24,353 nt of DNA from Plakobranchus ocellatus (lineage: Eukaryota > Mollusca > Gastropoda > Plakobranchidae), in the NCBI GenBank assembly GCA_019648995.1, contig BLXT01004434.1, forward strand, positions 1-24,353, given 5' to 3'. Made by a program: the position numbers and the translations under genes. The notes beneath the pieces were generated by a model, which was not told the origin of the DNA, did no database searches, and saw nothing but the letters and a program-made list of their open reading frames with translations. Below, in pieces: positions 1 through 10,299 of the stretch (within the stretch, counting starts at the first letter, position 1; each line of letters opens with the position of its first letter).

Positions 1-70
1 CAGAGGTATTATCAACCTTTTATTTCTGGTGTTTGTGACACAAACATTGCAAGTATAAATACTACCAGCA

Positions 71-450
71 CGTAAGCTGTAGCTGTGCAGTCAGTTTAAA
101 CAACTGAATAGTAAGTAATGAATTCAAACGATGTCTACGCATGTTTGCCAGTCAGTTATATTCCAAAGCCCATAAACTGAAGCGTTTGGAAACAGTTTAA
201 GCAACTGTAATGTATAGCAGAAATTTATGATCCCAGGACCTAGATGTACCTGAGAAATCAATGGTGGTATGGCTGATTGTCAGTGCAAATACCTCCAGCA
301 CATAAGCTGTAGCTGTCGGAGTCAGTTTAAACAACTGAATAGTAAGTCATGATTTCAGTGCAAATAACCAATTTAGCCAGCATGGCAATTAGTAAGTTTA
401 TGATCCAAAGCTCATAAACTGAAGCTTTTGGAAACAGTTTAAACAACTGT
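71..450. repeat. Diverged tandem duplication, two units of about 180 bp
   Basis: Bases about 71-215 and 301-450 are related copies, offset by about 230-242 bp. Shared blocks include AAGCTGTAGCTGT, GTCAGTTTAAACAACTGAAT and CATAAACTGAAGC. Each unit contains two copies of CAGTTTAARCAACTG, at 92, 193, 323 and 435, and each of these is an imperfect palindrome with CAGTT/AACTG arms. The first ~50 bases of the window also look AT-rich and noncoding. No ORF runs through the block. It may be a fragment of a longer satellite or of a transposable element. Confidence 0.7.
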
Positions 451-536
451 AATATGTAGGTCCCATGTCCGGCTTTGTTGTTGGGCCTATCCATAGTACA
501 ATAGTCATGTGTCTATAGCATGGTGAAAAGAAAAAA

Positions 537-601
537 AAGGGAAATAACTGTGTTCGGTCTCCTTAAAGTCAAATCATTGATTTTACGTGATTATTTCCCT
601 T
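537..601. repeat. 11-bp perfect inverted repeat around a 43-bp spacer
   Basis: AAGGGAAATAA at 537-547 is the exact reverse complement of TTATTTCCCTT at 591-601. The layout fits a short hairpin or the ends of a very small MITE-like element. Similar AAGGGARATAA words are, from general knowledge, frequent in mollusc genomes. No target-site duplication is obvious. Confidence 0.6.
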
Positions 602-1790
602 CCTTGGTGTGCCCTAGATCGAGCTAGTATCTGACCTACATTCCGACCGTACGTGGGCCGTGCATGACCCGAGTGCATGCATCTGCATACAGGTTCGTGA
701 CCTTCAAAAACATTGTTGTAGACCCCTGTCCCAAACAAAGGGACAGGTGGAATCAATTTAATATATACTGAGCCAATTTAATAAATAGTTAGCTAGTGAG
801 CTCGAAAAGTAATGACCACTGGGTTTAGAAACTGTACGTCTAAGACACAAGTGATATAGATATAGACTAAAAGGTCCCAACCCAGGCATTCTGTGCCATT
901 TTACTCACCAGCAATTAGGAGCACTTCACTTCCCAAGTTCATTTGTCACGAAGATGAAGAGATTAAGTTAATAGACGGTATCTCTAAGTATTAAAAGCGT
1001 AAAATTATTTATTATATCTATATATACATATAGCGGTATATGTTGGTAACAATATCACTCTTACTCAACTGAAGAAATTTATGGAATTGATATAAATCGT
1101 GCACAGAGAAAAAGGGCGACTGCTCACTCAGAAAGCAACATCAAAAGTGATGCTTACTTAGGGGTCAGCATCTATCTCACGTGACCTTGGTGGACCAGTC
1201 TCTGGGCATATAGAATGTTGGGTAAGTATTATGTTTACCTATGTGTGTGTGGGTGTGTGTTCACAACCTTGGCCTGTGGCAAAAATGATGCAATGCAATG
1301 GGATTTTGAACCTCTGGTAGACCAACAGAGTACGATAAATCGTACTCTGATGGAAGACCTGAGAGAAGTTTCTCGGCCGTCTTTAAGTGCGTGTGTGTTA
1401 TGTGAAGTGTGTGTATGTGTGCGATAAGTAGAAAGTGGTGTGTGTGTGTGTACGCGTATTTCCACCCCAATGCGGTCGCAGGGCCAGAAAGAGATCGGCT
1501 CGTTTGGTATGGATTACACGATGTATGCTTACATGTGATCGTGGTCCAGTTTTAGTTCAACCAATGAGGGACTTTGTCAGTTTGAATCTCAAAGGCATTG
1601 GGAAGGAGAATATTTTGGAAGAGACTGTTTTGGATGAGTGTATGCGTGCGTGTGCATGTGTGTGCTCGTTTGCTTTTCCTGCAACTCAAGCTTCGTTTTG
1701 TAACCTATATTATGTAAAGTATGCTATTATACTCTTTGCTTGGCGTAGGAAGGAAGGAAGATTCTGTATATAGCCAATCCACAACAAAGA
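602..1790. other. Noncoding stretch with TG-rich patches
   Basis: No credible gene. Short (TG)n/(GTGT) patches lie at about 1240-1260, 1388-1424, 1436-1452 and 1638-1664. They keep ORFs open on both strands and give Val/Cys-rich or Thr/His-rich shadow translations. No tRNA, splice-defined exon or element end is visible. Confidence 0.5.
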
Positions 1791-1890
1791 GATCTAAAGC
1801 TTTTAGGCCATCCGTCAGGCCAGGGCGCATGTGGCGAAACTCGAACCCGCGACAGAAGGGTCCCTGCAGATCTTAGGATGGGCTCGACTT
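1791..1890 (-). mobile_element. tRNA-derived SINE, truncated copy
   Basis: Read on the minus strand, this matches the second copy at 5179-5300 over about 95 bp. The shared blocks, in plus-strand form, are CTTTTAG, CCGTCAGGCCAGGG, ACCCGCGACAGA and GGGTCCCTGCAGA. The box B region at 1837-1847 reads GGTTCGAGTTT on the minus strand, close to the pol III consensus GGTTCGANTCC. The 5' part with box A is missing: similarity stops near 1890, next to a T-rich run. A dead, 5'-truncated copy is the simplest reading. Confidence 0.7.
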
Positions 1891-2850
1891 TTTTGCATAA
1901 TTTGAAAGAAATCCTTATATACAGTCTAATTTTGGCAACGGCGCGCCGCAGGTGACCAAGTGTGTTACTTTCTTAGCTCCTGAGTATGATACCATGCACT
2001 CCAGAAAAACAGTCACAATGACTATTATCTCTTTTAAAATTTTTTTATATCATTTTATGTACCCACAAATGCTTGGTCTTAAAAAAACATAATCTCTTAA
2101 ATAATATAGAAATCTACTCTAGATCTTGATCTTGATCTTATAGGAATTAGAGTTGAAAAAAAGATCGAATGTGGGTTTTTTTTCCTCTTCATTTCTTCGC
2201 CTGTTATTTTTCCCCCTTGTTGCTGCTTACGAGAGATCTCGGGCTTTCTTTGGGCCCCGGTCACGAGTTTTTGCGATCCGGAAGCATCGAGCTAAACTAT
2301 GGGGTTGCCAAGCCTGGTTTGTTTGTAAACCGTGGGCGTGGCAGAGTGCTAAGCAGAAAATTTAATAGGTGATAAATCGAAGCCGTTATCAACCATGGCA
2401 TGAGATAAAAATCTACAAATGTATATATATATATATATTCTGAGAGCTAATATAATAAGCTATGTTAAAGATTAAAATTAATTCTATTTGCAATAGCCTC
2501 TGAATTGTTCTGATTTTTGTAAATCCAGAAAAAAATTGACTTCATCCAAAACCTACTCTTGTTGCAATTCGATTTTTTTTCAACTGGCGTATATAACTCA
2601 CACAATTAAAAACAATTAAATGATTTTTTCGATTTAAAATAATTTTAGGTTCATTTTTAAAAGTCTATCATTAGACTCAAAGGAAAAAAAAAACAATTAG
2701 TGTTTTTAGAAGAGAAAAGTACCTTTCCCCTCTGAGTTCCCTGTTTCCACGTTGCAGGCTTGACATTGCCTTTGGCCCATTAGAAAGGTAAGGGAGAGAC
2801 ACAGAAAGAGTGAGAGAGTGAAAAATTGAAAAAAGAAAGAGAAATACAAG

Positions 2851-2852
<2 letters not shown>
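1891..2852. other. AT-rich noncoding DNA
   Basis: No gene recognised. It contains a short (TA) run at about 2420-2438 and several A/T homopolymers. Bases 2210-2345 are somewhat GC-richer than the surroundings but match nothing I recognise. Confidence 0.5.

Positions 2853-2900
<48 letters not shown>
2853..2900. repeat. (GA)24 microsatellite
   Basis: An uninterrupted GA dinucleotide run, preceded by imperfect purine-rich sequence from about 2795. The opposite strand translates as Ser-Leu repeats in overlapping frames, which explains the long minus-strand ORFs here. Confidence 0.95.
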
Positions 2901-2903
<3 letters not shown>

Positions 2904-3103
2904 GTTTGAAGTATAATGAAACACCCAAGAAACGCCCACATCTCGTTCACCGATGTTTCCACACCTTTGAAGAACTAAGCCAAAGTTATCTTCTCCCTCT
3001 GTCTTAAACTCAAAGGCACACAAAAGACTTAGGAAACAACCAAAGAAAACAACTATAACGCTGTAAACTTACACAATAGACAACACAGAAGACAAAACGA
3101 ACA

Positions 3104-3435
3104 GAGAGGGGGAGGGGTGGTGTTATAAGAAGCATAGGTCAAGCAACAGCATCCGGCCAAATAATATTCAACCAGTTACTGTACACACAATTGCATCATT
3201 CCTCTACTATACAAAACAACAGAAACAATAGGGCTAGACCCTATCGGTGAGTAACAGACCATATCCCCTGAACGTCGTGATGCAAACAACACACATGATC
3301 AGTGCTTTGCAACAGGGACAAGAGGTGTGGGAGGGGGAGGGGCGGGGAGGGACGATATAAGAATAAGATAACACATACACCAATCAACAAGCATCCAGCC
3401 AAAGAACGTAATAATACTTTCATTCACAATAATAT
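3104..3435. repeat. Diverged duplication with G-rich heads
   Basis: Bases about 3104-3180 and 3328-3420 share the same order of blocks: a run of G-tracts (GAGGGGGAGGGG), a TATAAGAA-type segment, then AACAGCATCCGGCCAAA against AACAAGCATCCAGCCAAA, then AATAATA. Spacing is about 225-235 bp, like the duplication at the window start. No coding potential is evident. Confidence 0.55.
3329..3351 (+). other. Potential G-quadruplex
   Basis: Five G-runs of three to five bases, each separated by a single base, satisfy the classic G3+N1-7 rule with very short loops. It lies in the second copy of the local duplication. The first copy (3106-3120) has only two good G-runs. Confidence 0.6.
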
Positions 3436-4574
3436 AGCGTAGGAACAACGTAAATGCGCCAAATAAACGATAGTTTCATTTGTTGATATTAATGGAAACA
3501 TCCAATCAAAGACATTTTAATATTTTGATCAAGGAAGGATGGAATATTCCAGAGAAAGGGGACCTCCAACGAATCTGGTTTAAGAACCTCTGCTGCCTGC
3601 AGTGTGATACGCGGCAGCACAAAGGTTCATCGACCTCTCCCGCAGAGTTCACATGCACGCACTACACTTGGTTTATGGACCGCTGCCATGCCTCTCGACA
3701 TCCTATACACATCGTTTCTTGCCACGCTTCAAATCGTGCGGTTCGTTTTTTGGAAAAAGCGTCTTTGTATGGTTTCATTGACTAAAGAAAAAAGGAACCA
3801 ACACGTGGCATTATCATTTTAAATTAAAAAAAAAAACAAAATTAGAAGATCAAAAACGAGAATCTAGAAGTCAGCAGAAGCCTAGTTTGTTGACCTTAGA
3901 TGATACAACGCAAATCACTGTTTCAATAGTAAAGATTTAATTGCAAAATTATTGGGCTATGCATTAAAAGCTTTTTTTTTTTTTTTAATGAATTTTTGCG
4001 CTATATACTAAAAACTTTTCTTTTTTTAATGAATTTGTCTGCGAGCGTTCGTATTAACTTTTTCTCTGGTTTTTTGTTTGTTTGTTTGTTTGTTGTTTTT
4101 TTTTTGTAAAGATGAACCCTTCAATCCCTTTCTTCACCAACTATCACTTTAGGCCCAGAGAAAAATCCCTCTGTTCGCGGCCTGGCGGCCTCGCGGCTGC
4201 GCGACTCGCGCTAATAAGGCGAGAGCTGCTACTGAGGCCGACACTTAAGGAGAACTTAGGAGACAGAATTAATTCACCCGCTTTCTGACTTCGGCCATGC
4301 TGCAGGTAACCAGTGATCAATCTAAGCCAATCTTGACCACAGAATAGCTTGGCTTGAACTAGCCAGGAGAGGCAAGGGAGGCAATCGATGAAATGATTTG
4401 TATATATATCGTTCTGAAACTTTGCTGTGCGATATTTTTTTATATGAAAGCATTGGCGATTTCTAAGCTTGCGAGGCTATAGATATTGCGGGGCCCGTAT
4501 AAGGCCCCGTAAAAATGTTTGGTCCCACAACAAGGGCAAATAAAGAAAAACAGCCCGTAAAAGCACCGACTCTT
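3436..4574. other. Noncoding stretch with a small GC-rich patch
   Basis: No gene recognised. Poly-A/T runs lie near 3825, 3970 and 4020, and a (TTTG)n run at about 4070-4095. Bases about 4170-4245 are unusually GC-rich with several CpGs, but the 68-codon ORF crossing them has no recognisable domain. Confidence 0.45.

Positions 4575-4665
<91 letters not shown>
4575..4665. repeat. (TA)n microsatellite interrupted by (CA)
   Basis: An almost pure TA run broken once by CACACACA at about 4601-4608. It is fully self-complementary and so likely to extrude or to collapse in assembly. Confidence 0.95.
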
Positions 4666-4688
4666 AATTGGTATTTTTTTTCTCTATA

Positions 4689-4713
4689 GGGGTGGGGGGC
4701 GGGGGTGAAGGGG
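4689..4713 (+). other. Potential G-quadruplex next to the (TA)n tract
   Basis: Four G-runs of four to six bases with loops of one, one and four bases. It starts about 24 bp after the end of the TA tract. Confidence 0.55.
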
Positions 4714-4739
4714 TGGAGGAACTTCAATCGTGACAAAAT

Positions 4740-5178
4740 TGACTTGGAGAAAAAAATTAAACGATATTTTCCATAGATTACAGCCCCCGTCTCCGCATGA
4801 AAACTTGTTTTTAAAATCAAAGTTGTTGTGAGCATTTTTTTTCCTACTGAAACGAAGCCTGTTGCAATTTTTTCACTTCTGAGACATCAAAAGGAGCGGC
4901 TAAGACGTGAGACTATTCTCTCTATTGAATTAAGATCTCGATCTAGTTCATCGTGTTTTGCAGAACTAATCTTATTGTGATTTAGATCTATATAAAAAAA
5001 ATTGCCAGAAAATAGGCATTAAAAAGATAACGTATATTCTTCTTTGCATTCAGAGTATATAATGATAAAAAAATGGAAGAAGAGTTCGATTAAGGACAAA
5101 ATGGTCTTTACACTGTTCACTGGTTTCGCTCAGAGATTGGTTTTTGGTTTTTTTTAAATAGTCAGTTTACATCATAGT
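4740..5178. other. AT-rich DNA, nothing recognised
   Basis: No ORF of note, repeat pair or RNA-like structure was seen here, apart from scattered AGATCT/GATCTAG words near 4930-4990. Confidence 0.45.
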
Positions 5179-5300
5179 GATCTCAGGCTTTTAGCCCCTC
5201 CGTCAGGCCAGGGTTCCGGTGGCGGGGCTCAAACCCGCGACAGAGGGGTCCCTGCAGACCTCAGGGTGGACTCACTAACCACTGAGCCACGAAGCCCTCC
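5179..5300 (-). mobile_element. tRNA-derived SINE with box A and box B
   Basis: On the minus strand the copy begins near 5300 with a tRNA-like head. Box A at 5279-5289 reads TGGCTCAGTGG and fits the pol III consensus TRGCNNAGYNGG exactly. Box B at 5225-5235 reads GGTTTGAGCCC, two changes from GGTTCGANTCC. The roughly 44-bp gap is suitable for a tRNA-type internal promoter. After the head come about 40 bp ending in CTAAAAGCCTGAGATC, the same end as in the copy at 1791-1890. The family would be only about 120 bp long. No poly-A tail or target duplication is clear, so activity cannot be inferred. Confidence 0.8.
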
Positions 5301-6253
5301 TAGTCCAGAGAAGAAAGGTGGAATTTTTACAGTCTAGTTATCCCTCATATTTTTCCCGAAGCTTAACAACGCAGTTATAGCTGTTATAGTCAGAGGAAGA
5401 AGCAACAAAAAAGAAAATGAAAAAAAAAAAAATGAAAAACGCAGGACCACATAACATAGATATATCAGTAGAAATAATTAAAGCATAAGATAATATAGGA
5501 ATAGATATGTCAATAGGCCATTACCACCTATCAAGTTCATGGCCACACCGCTGTGTAGCGTTTGGCAAAAAGTGCCGGCGGTAACCAGTAGGCCTATGGA
5601 AACGATGCAGTTTCTCGTGTGAAAACAATAACTTTGAACGTTTCTTTGCTCAAAAATATCCCAAACCAACATGATTTAATTACTACATAGTTTTTTAAAT
5701 TCAGTTTAGACTTGTTTAGTATCCATTTTACCGATGTATTCTTAATTTTTTTTTCAAGTCTAGATCTAAATCTAGGTCTAGAGATGAAGTAACTGGCGAG
5801 TAGGTCTTTTGTCTAGAGATCTAGATCTAATTAAATCTAGCTGTCGATCTAAATTAAGAAATGCAGCAAGATGATTAACTTTTTTTTTTTTTTTTTTTTT
5901 GCGAGTTGTGCACATGCGCCGAACGAATGAACAGAAAAAAAAAAAAAAGGCAGCAGGCGAATGACATGAGAATGAAAAGACATTCAAACGAAATTCTTAT
6001 AGGATGTCAGTATTCTGCATCCTCGTTTACGCACATGCGTTAGTAAGATCAAGTTAATTCGAAAAGACGTGTTGTACACTTGGAGCAGTGGAAAAATGAT
6101 AACGTGAATATTTAAATTAGAATTAGGCAACCTTTTTTTTTTAAGTCAAGGGTCGTAGTGATTTGTATTTATTTTTTCTTTTATTTATTTATTTTTTTGC
6201 TTTGTTTTCTGGTTTTTTTTTTTTTGGTTTGGTTGAAGTAGGTCTATACACAG

Positions 6254-6258
<5 letters not shown>
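5301..6258. other. AT-rich noncoding DNA with CTAGATCTAG words
   Basis: No gene recognised. Bases 5759-5855 are dense in TCTAGATCTA, TCTAGGTCTAG and TCTAGAGATCTAG words. A 21-base T run lies at 5880-5900, and more poly-A and poly-T runs lie near 5420, 5937, 6133 and 6213. Confidence 0.5.

Positions 6259-6307
<49 letters not shown>
6259..6307. repeat. (AT)n microsatellite
   Basis: A pure AT dinucleotide run, preceded by a T-rich segment from about 6130. Its Tyr-Ile repeat translation explains the short ORF across it. Confidence 0.95.
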
Positions 6308-6309
<2 letters not shown>

Positions 6310-7229
6310 TATCATAGAAGAGGACCTCTTTCTAATTGTCCTGTTGTTTCGTAAGTCTTTCTTTTCCCCCGTCTTCAGCTCTTAGTAGTCTTAGTTATTT
6401 TATGTTTCTTATAAATTTATTAAAGTAATGGGATCTAATTGTAATCTAACTTAGTTATAGCCTATCGAATCTAAGACAAATCCAAAGAGCATAAATAAAG
6501 TAAGCAACTGTTGAAAAGGGTTTCTGTTTACTATGATAAATTAACTATAAGGATAATAATGTATTATATGTTTCTCCGTATTGATAATAATATGATTTGT
6601 GATAAGAGAATGAGGACAGTTTTAGATGAATTATAGATTCTACTGAGAAATAAAATTCTGCTCGAACTTAGGCCTACATTAGATTTTAAATCAAAATATA
6701 AGATTTTACGAAAGACACAATGGAAACACACAAATACCAAATCGTAAAGAGGGATTCATCGAAATTCTATTAGAATTTGTGGAAAAATTGATCTGTATAA
6801 TTTAGATATAATACAATAGGCCTAATAATGTTCTCGTCTAGTCTAGACTCTATCTATATCTAGATATAGATAAGTTTTCAATCTCATTAAAAGATAGATT
6901 TCAAAGACTTAATTTAAAAAAAATGAAATAAACTAGTCAGACTTTCAAAATATAGATTTGTAGGTTAACAATGGCTTTTTCTGAGTCTGTGTTTGAAAAA
7001 AAAAACCTCAAATTTCATGCCTTCAGCTCTTTCTTTACTATAAATAACGCTCAGTCGGGCATTGTTTTGCGAGCCAGTGAGGGAGCAACACACTTCGGTG
7101 GTGTGTAACAGTTGACCCCGAGGTAATGGCCTATAGACCTTCTTAATGCAATATACGATAGTGCTACAATTCAAGAAGATCTTCGTAAATCTGCTTTTTA
7201 TAGTACTGCTTAAAACACCATGAGGAACA
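6308..7229. other. AT-rich DNA, nothing recognised
   Basis: No gene, repeat pair or RNA seen. A small set of CTAGTCTAGAC and ATATCTAGATATAG words lies at about 6837-6870. Confidence 0.45.
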
Positions 7230-8485
7230 GAATGTGAACTTCATAGAACAATAAGTTTAATGAGCCATTTTACAAAAATCCTGTTACGTGTTTTGATCCA
7301 TAGAATGCGCAAGAGTCTAAGATCAGAAATATCTCCAACACAGTTGGCTGATATGCCTAGTAAAGGGGCTAGAAACGCAATATTCACTTTGTCAATGCTC
7401 ATAGAAATACAAAAAGATCTCCACCTCTGTTTTATTTATTATTCTAAGGCATTTGACAAAGTAAAACAAGCAGAGCTAATTAATTAAAAAATTAGGAAAG
7501 ATCTGAGAGTAATTACAAATTTAGACTGAGATCAGACTGCATCTGTAAAAGTTGAGGGAGAACATAATATTTCAAATTTAACAAAAGAGGTGTGAGGCAG
7601 GGATGTGTAATGTCTCCTGATCTTTTCAAACCTATATTGTGAAATAATCTGAAGGAATCTTGATAATGTTTCAGGCTTATAAATAAATGGAGAAAATCTT
7701 AATAATCTCAAGTATACAGATGATACAGTTTTAATAGCAGAATCTGGCGAACAACTTCAAAAACTTCTAGATATTGTAGTCTTAGAGAGCAAAAGAATGG
7801 GCCTGTCTTTGAATGAATGTAAAGAAAAAAGGGTATGGTCATCTAAAAAAAATCCTCTAGCCCCAAGTGCAATCTGGTTGGCAAAGATGAAAAAATCAAA
7901 CAAGTTACGAAATTCAAATACCTAGGTTACCTGATAACGTCAGATGATAGATGCACAACTGAAATAAGTAAAAGAACAGCTATGGCCAAAGAAACATTCC
8001 AAAAATTGAAACTTATACTGGCAAACAGAAACATAAGTATAAAAACCAAAATACATATGCATGGTCAGTACTCTTATATGGTAGTGAGCGTTGGACAATA
8101 AAAAAAAGTAATAGAGAAAAAACTAGAAGCATTAGAAATGTGGTTTATCAAAAAAATGATGAGGATATCATGGACAGAAAAAGTCCAAAGAATTGGTACA
8201 GAAAGAGGCTAATCTCGAGCGATATTAATTAAAACAATAAGGCAGAGATAACTACAGTTTTTAGGCCATGTTTGCCGACATAAGGCTTAGAACACTTAGC
8301 AATCACTGGAAAGATGGAAGACAAAAGCAGTAGAGGTAGACAAAGAATAACTTTTATTGAACTTCTTAAGTCATGAATAATAGGTAAGGGTAGCAATAAC
8401 AAGTTTATTAAGTTAGCTGAGAATAGGTTTTAGAGGAGGAACATGATCGCCAATATCTGTTCCAGACAAGGTATCTGGAGAAGAA
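7230..8485 (+). pseudogene. Non-LTR retrotransposon (LINE) reverse transcriptase, 5'-truncated and broken
   Basis: Fragments in several frames together spell the RT half of a LINE ORF2. They include RTISLMSHFTKILLRV (from about 7242), FIYYSKAFDKVK with the first catalytic Asp region (about 7428-7463), and LKYTDDTVLIAES (about 7711-7749). The last of these is the YxDD active site, with Thr where Ala is usual. Further on come YLGYLITSDD (about 7920), SVLLYGSERWT (about 8067-8099), EALEMWFIKKMMRISWTEKV (about 8130-8190) and the C-terminal LQFLGHVCRH block (about 8253). Many stops and frame changes separate them, and the endonuclease domain is absent, so the copy is dead. Similarity to the fragment at 12,575-12,803 ends at a GAAGAAGAA tail, which marks the LINE 3' end. 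The clade cannot be fixed by eye. Confidence 0.85.
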
Positions 8486-8554
8486 GAATGCAATACTTGC
8501 TTCGAATTTTTTGAATTCTTATTGTTTAAGAAAATGAATATTTCAAACGAATTT

Positions 8555-9260
8555 TTCAAACGAGATTTTGTCGAGAAACCAAAACATCTTTACAGAGGAA
8601 GAAACGAATCTTATCTACATCTTCAGATAAAGTCGGTAAAAAAAAAACTCTCTTGTATGTTCCCATTCAGTTTCAACTTTTTAGACAAACATGGGCCAAA
8701 ATGATTTAAACGAGTCAATATAGGCTCTTGAGGAATCCGAAAACCTCGAATACTTCTGCACTTAAATCTTATGGCAAGCATGATCCAAGCTGATTCAAAC
8801 GAGTAAAATAGGCTTGAAAAGCTTGTGAAAGTTTGGGCGAGTCAATCCGTCAAACTTTTTATTCATTTGAAAGATTTGCATTTAGTACAAGATATAGACA
8901 GAGACAAAAACATAAACAAAAATGCAGTTTCTCAAAATATCTAGACCATGTGATTAAAATCTTGAGAAAGCTAACCAGAGTACAGATTTTACAAAATGAT
9001 GACTGACCATCTTTTGGTTGAATCTGATATATTATTATAATGGGCAAGATCACAAATGTCGTACAGAAGTATTGTTTTCACGCGGTCGATCTTTTAAAAT
9101 GAAATTCCGGAAATTATTGTTCACATCCCCAGTTTTGTAGAATTTTTTATATTTGTTTCCTTTGATGAATGTCTTCATTCTCACCAAAGAGGGAACATTC
9201 TATATGTTGATTTTATCTATTGCTTTTTTCGATCTTTTGCAGATTTTAATATTCAATTTT
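8555..9260. repeat. Unknown dispersed repeat, copy A
   Basis: Shares an ordered series of blocks with 10,300-10,960: GTCGAGAAA, TCTACAT, GATTCAAA followed by GAGTAAA-ATAGGC, TATTCAT-GAAAG, AGACAAAAACA, TAGAYCAT-ATTAAAAT, ACTGACCATCTT, GGGCAAGRTCAC and GTCTTCATT. By eye identity is modest, with indels. Copy A carries only one, poorly conserved version of the segment that is tandemly amplified in copy B. It follows directly on the LINE 3' end. No conserved ORF spans both copies, so I cannot say whether this is a TE or an old local duplication. Confidence 0.55.
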
Positions 9261-10299
9261 GCACGTGTTTACAACTTAGATGTAAGGTGTGAATTTCGTT
9301 TCACTAACGCGTCGAAATATGGGTTATGTTTGGTAGAAATGAACATAAGTGTGTAAAAACTTCTTTTGTCTGTAACTTTGGAGAGTTAAAACGTCAGGAG
9401 ATCAGGTGCAAGAAGACAATGTACGAACTTCAAGGGTGCTAGTGGTTGAGGTGCGGCAGCCTAAGGAACATTAAGTTCAAGCTTGACACTTTCACTGTCT
9501 TAAAAAAACTGTCTATGTACTGCGTTTTTTCAACTTTTACTTTCTTTGGGGTTTGTACTCTTAAATTCGAACCTATACAAAATATCCCAATTACGTCAAG
9601 GTGGGCCTTGTTTTTTGGCTTTTCTCTTTTAGCCTGTCCACAACAAGGTAATCGCAGTCTTTTAGGTTCTTCGTCTGAAGGGGCGCTGGAGGAGGGGCGG
9701 GGGAAAAAGAGGGGGGGAGGGGGGCGGGCGTTTTCGCTATTCGCTGCCACCAACTGCTCGTTCAGCGTTCAGCATGTTCAACTTTCTTAATAATAATGTC
9801 TTCCAAAATCCATACGTTTTTGTGTATGTGTATTTTGGCGCAGATTCAATGAACAAAATGTCTTAATGTAAATTTCATTATACATTATATTATGGTAATT
9901 TATATTTGTAAAACTATTTTATAGATGCTCCAATTAGTTTCTCTATTACTTGTAAAAAATTCCCACCTTTAAGAAATAACTCGATTTCGAAAATTAAAAT
10001 TCTCATTTTCTAGAATGTTGGTGGAAGCAAACGTGTTTGAATCTGAATGAAATATGCGACGGCCGCGGATGCAGTAAGGATAGGGCGACGGGGGCTAAAA
10101 TGATGAAGCAAAAAACAAAGTGAATCGCTTACTTGATACGGTCAGTGTTTTTTGGTGTTCTTATACCATAATGGCTTTTGATAGTTTTCATTTAATTAAT
10201 TACTCTACAATAAATCGTGTTTGGAGTTAAAATAGCGTAAGTGTGACTTCTAGGATATAACAATTGTCTAAAAATAGATAAAAGTGCAACTTTTAAAAA
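9261..10299. other. Noncoding stretch with a G-rich patch
   Basis: No gene recognised. Two opposed ORFs of 114 and 104 codons overlap at 9439-9790, but neither has a recognisable domain and both cross a simple G-rich tract. Bases 9694-9728 contain five G-runs of three to seven bases with loops of one to seven bases, a potential G-quadruplex on the plus strand. Confidence 0.45.

Noticed and set aside
2677..3023. Minus ORFs of 60-105 codons rich in Ser-Leu
   Set aside because: The Ser-Leu runs come from the (GA)24 tract, and flanking residues show no domain.
3480..3785. 101-codon plus ORF
   Set aside because: No domain, no homologous neighbour and no repeat relation; length is within what AT-moderate noncoding DNA gives.
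4082..4288. 68-codon plus ORF over a GC-rich patch
   Set aside because: Starts in poly-T-derived codons and matches no family I know; could be an exon but nothing supports it.
9439..9790. Opposed ORFs of 114 and 104 codons
   Set aside because: Neither has a recognisable domain, splice context or codon pattern, and both are held open by a G-rich tract.
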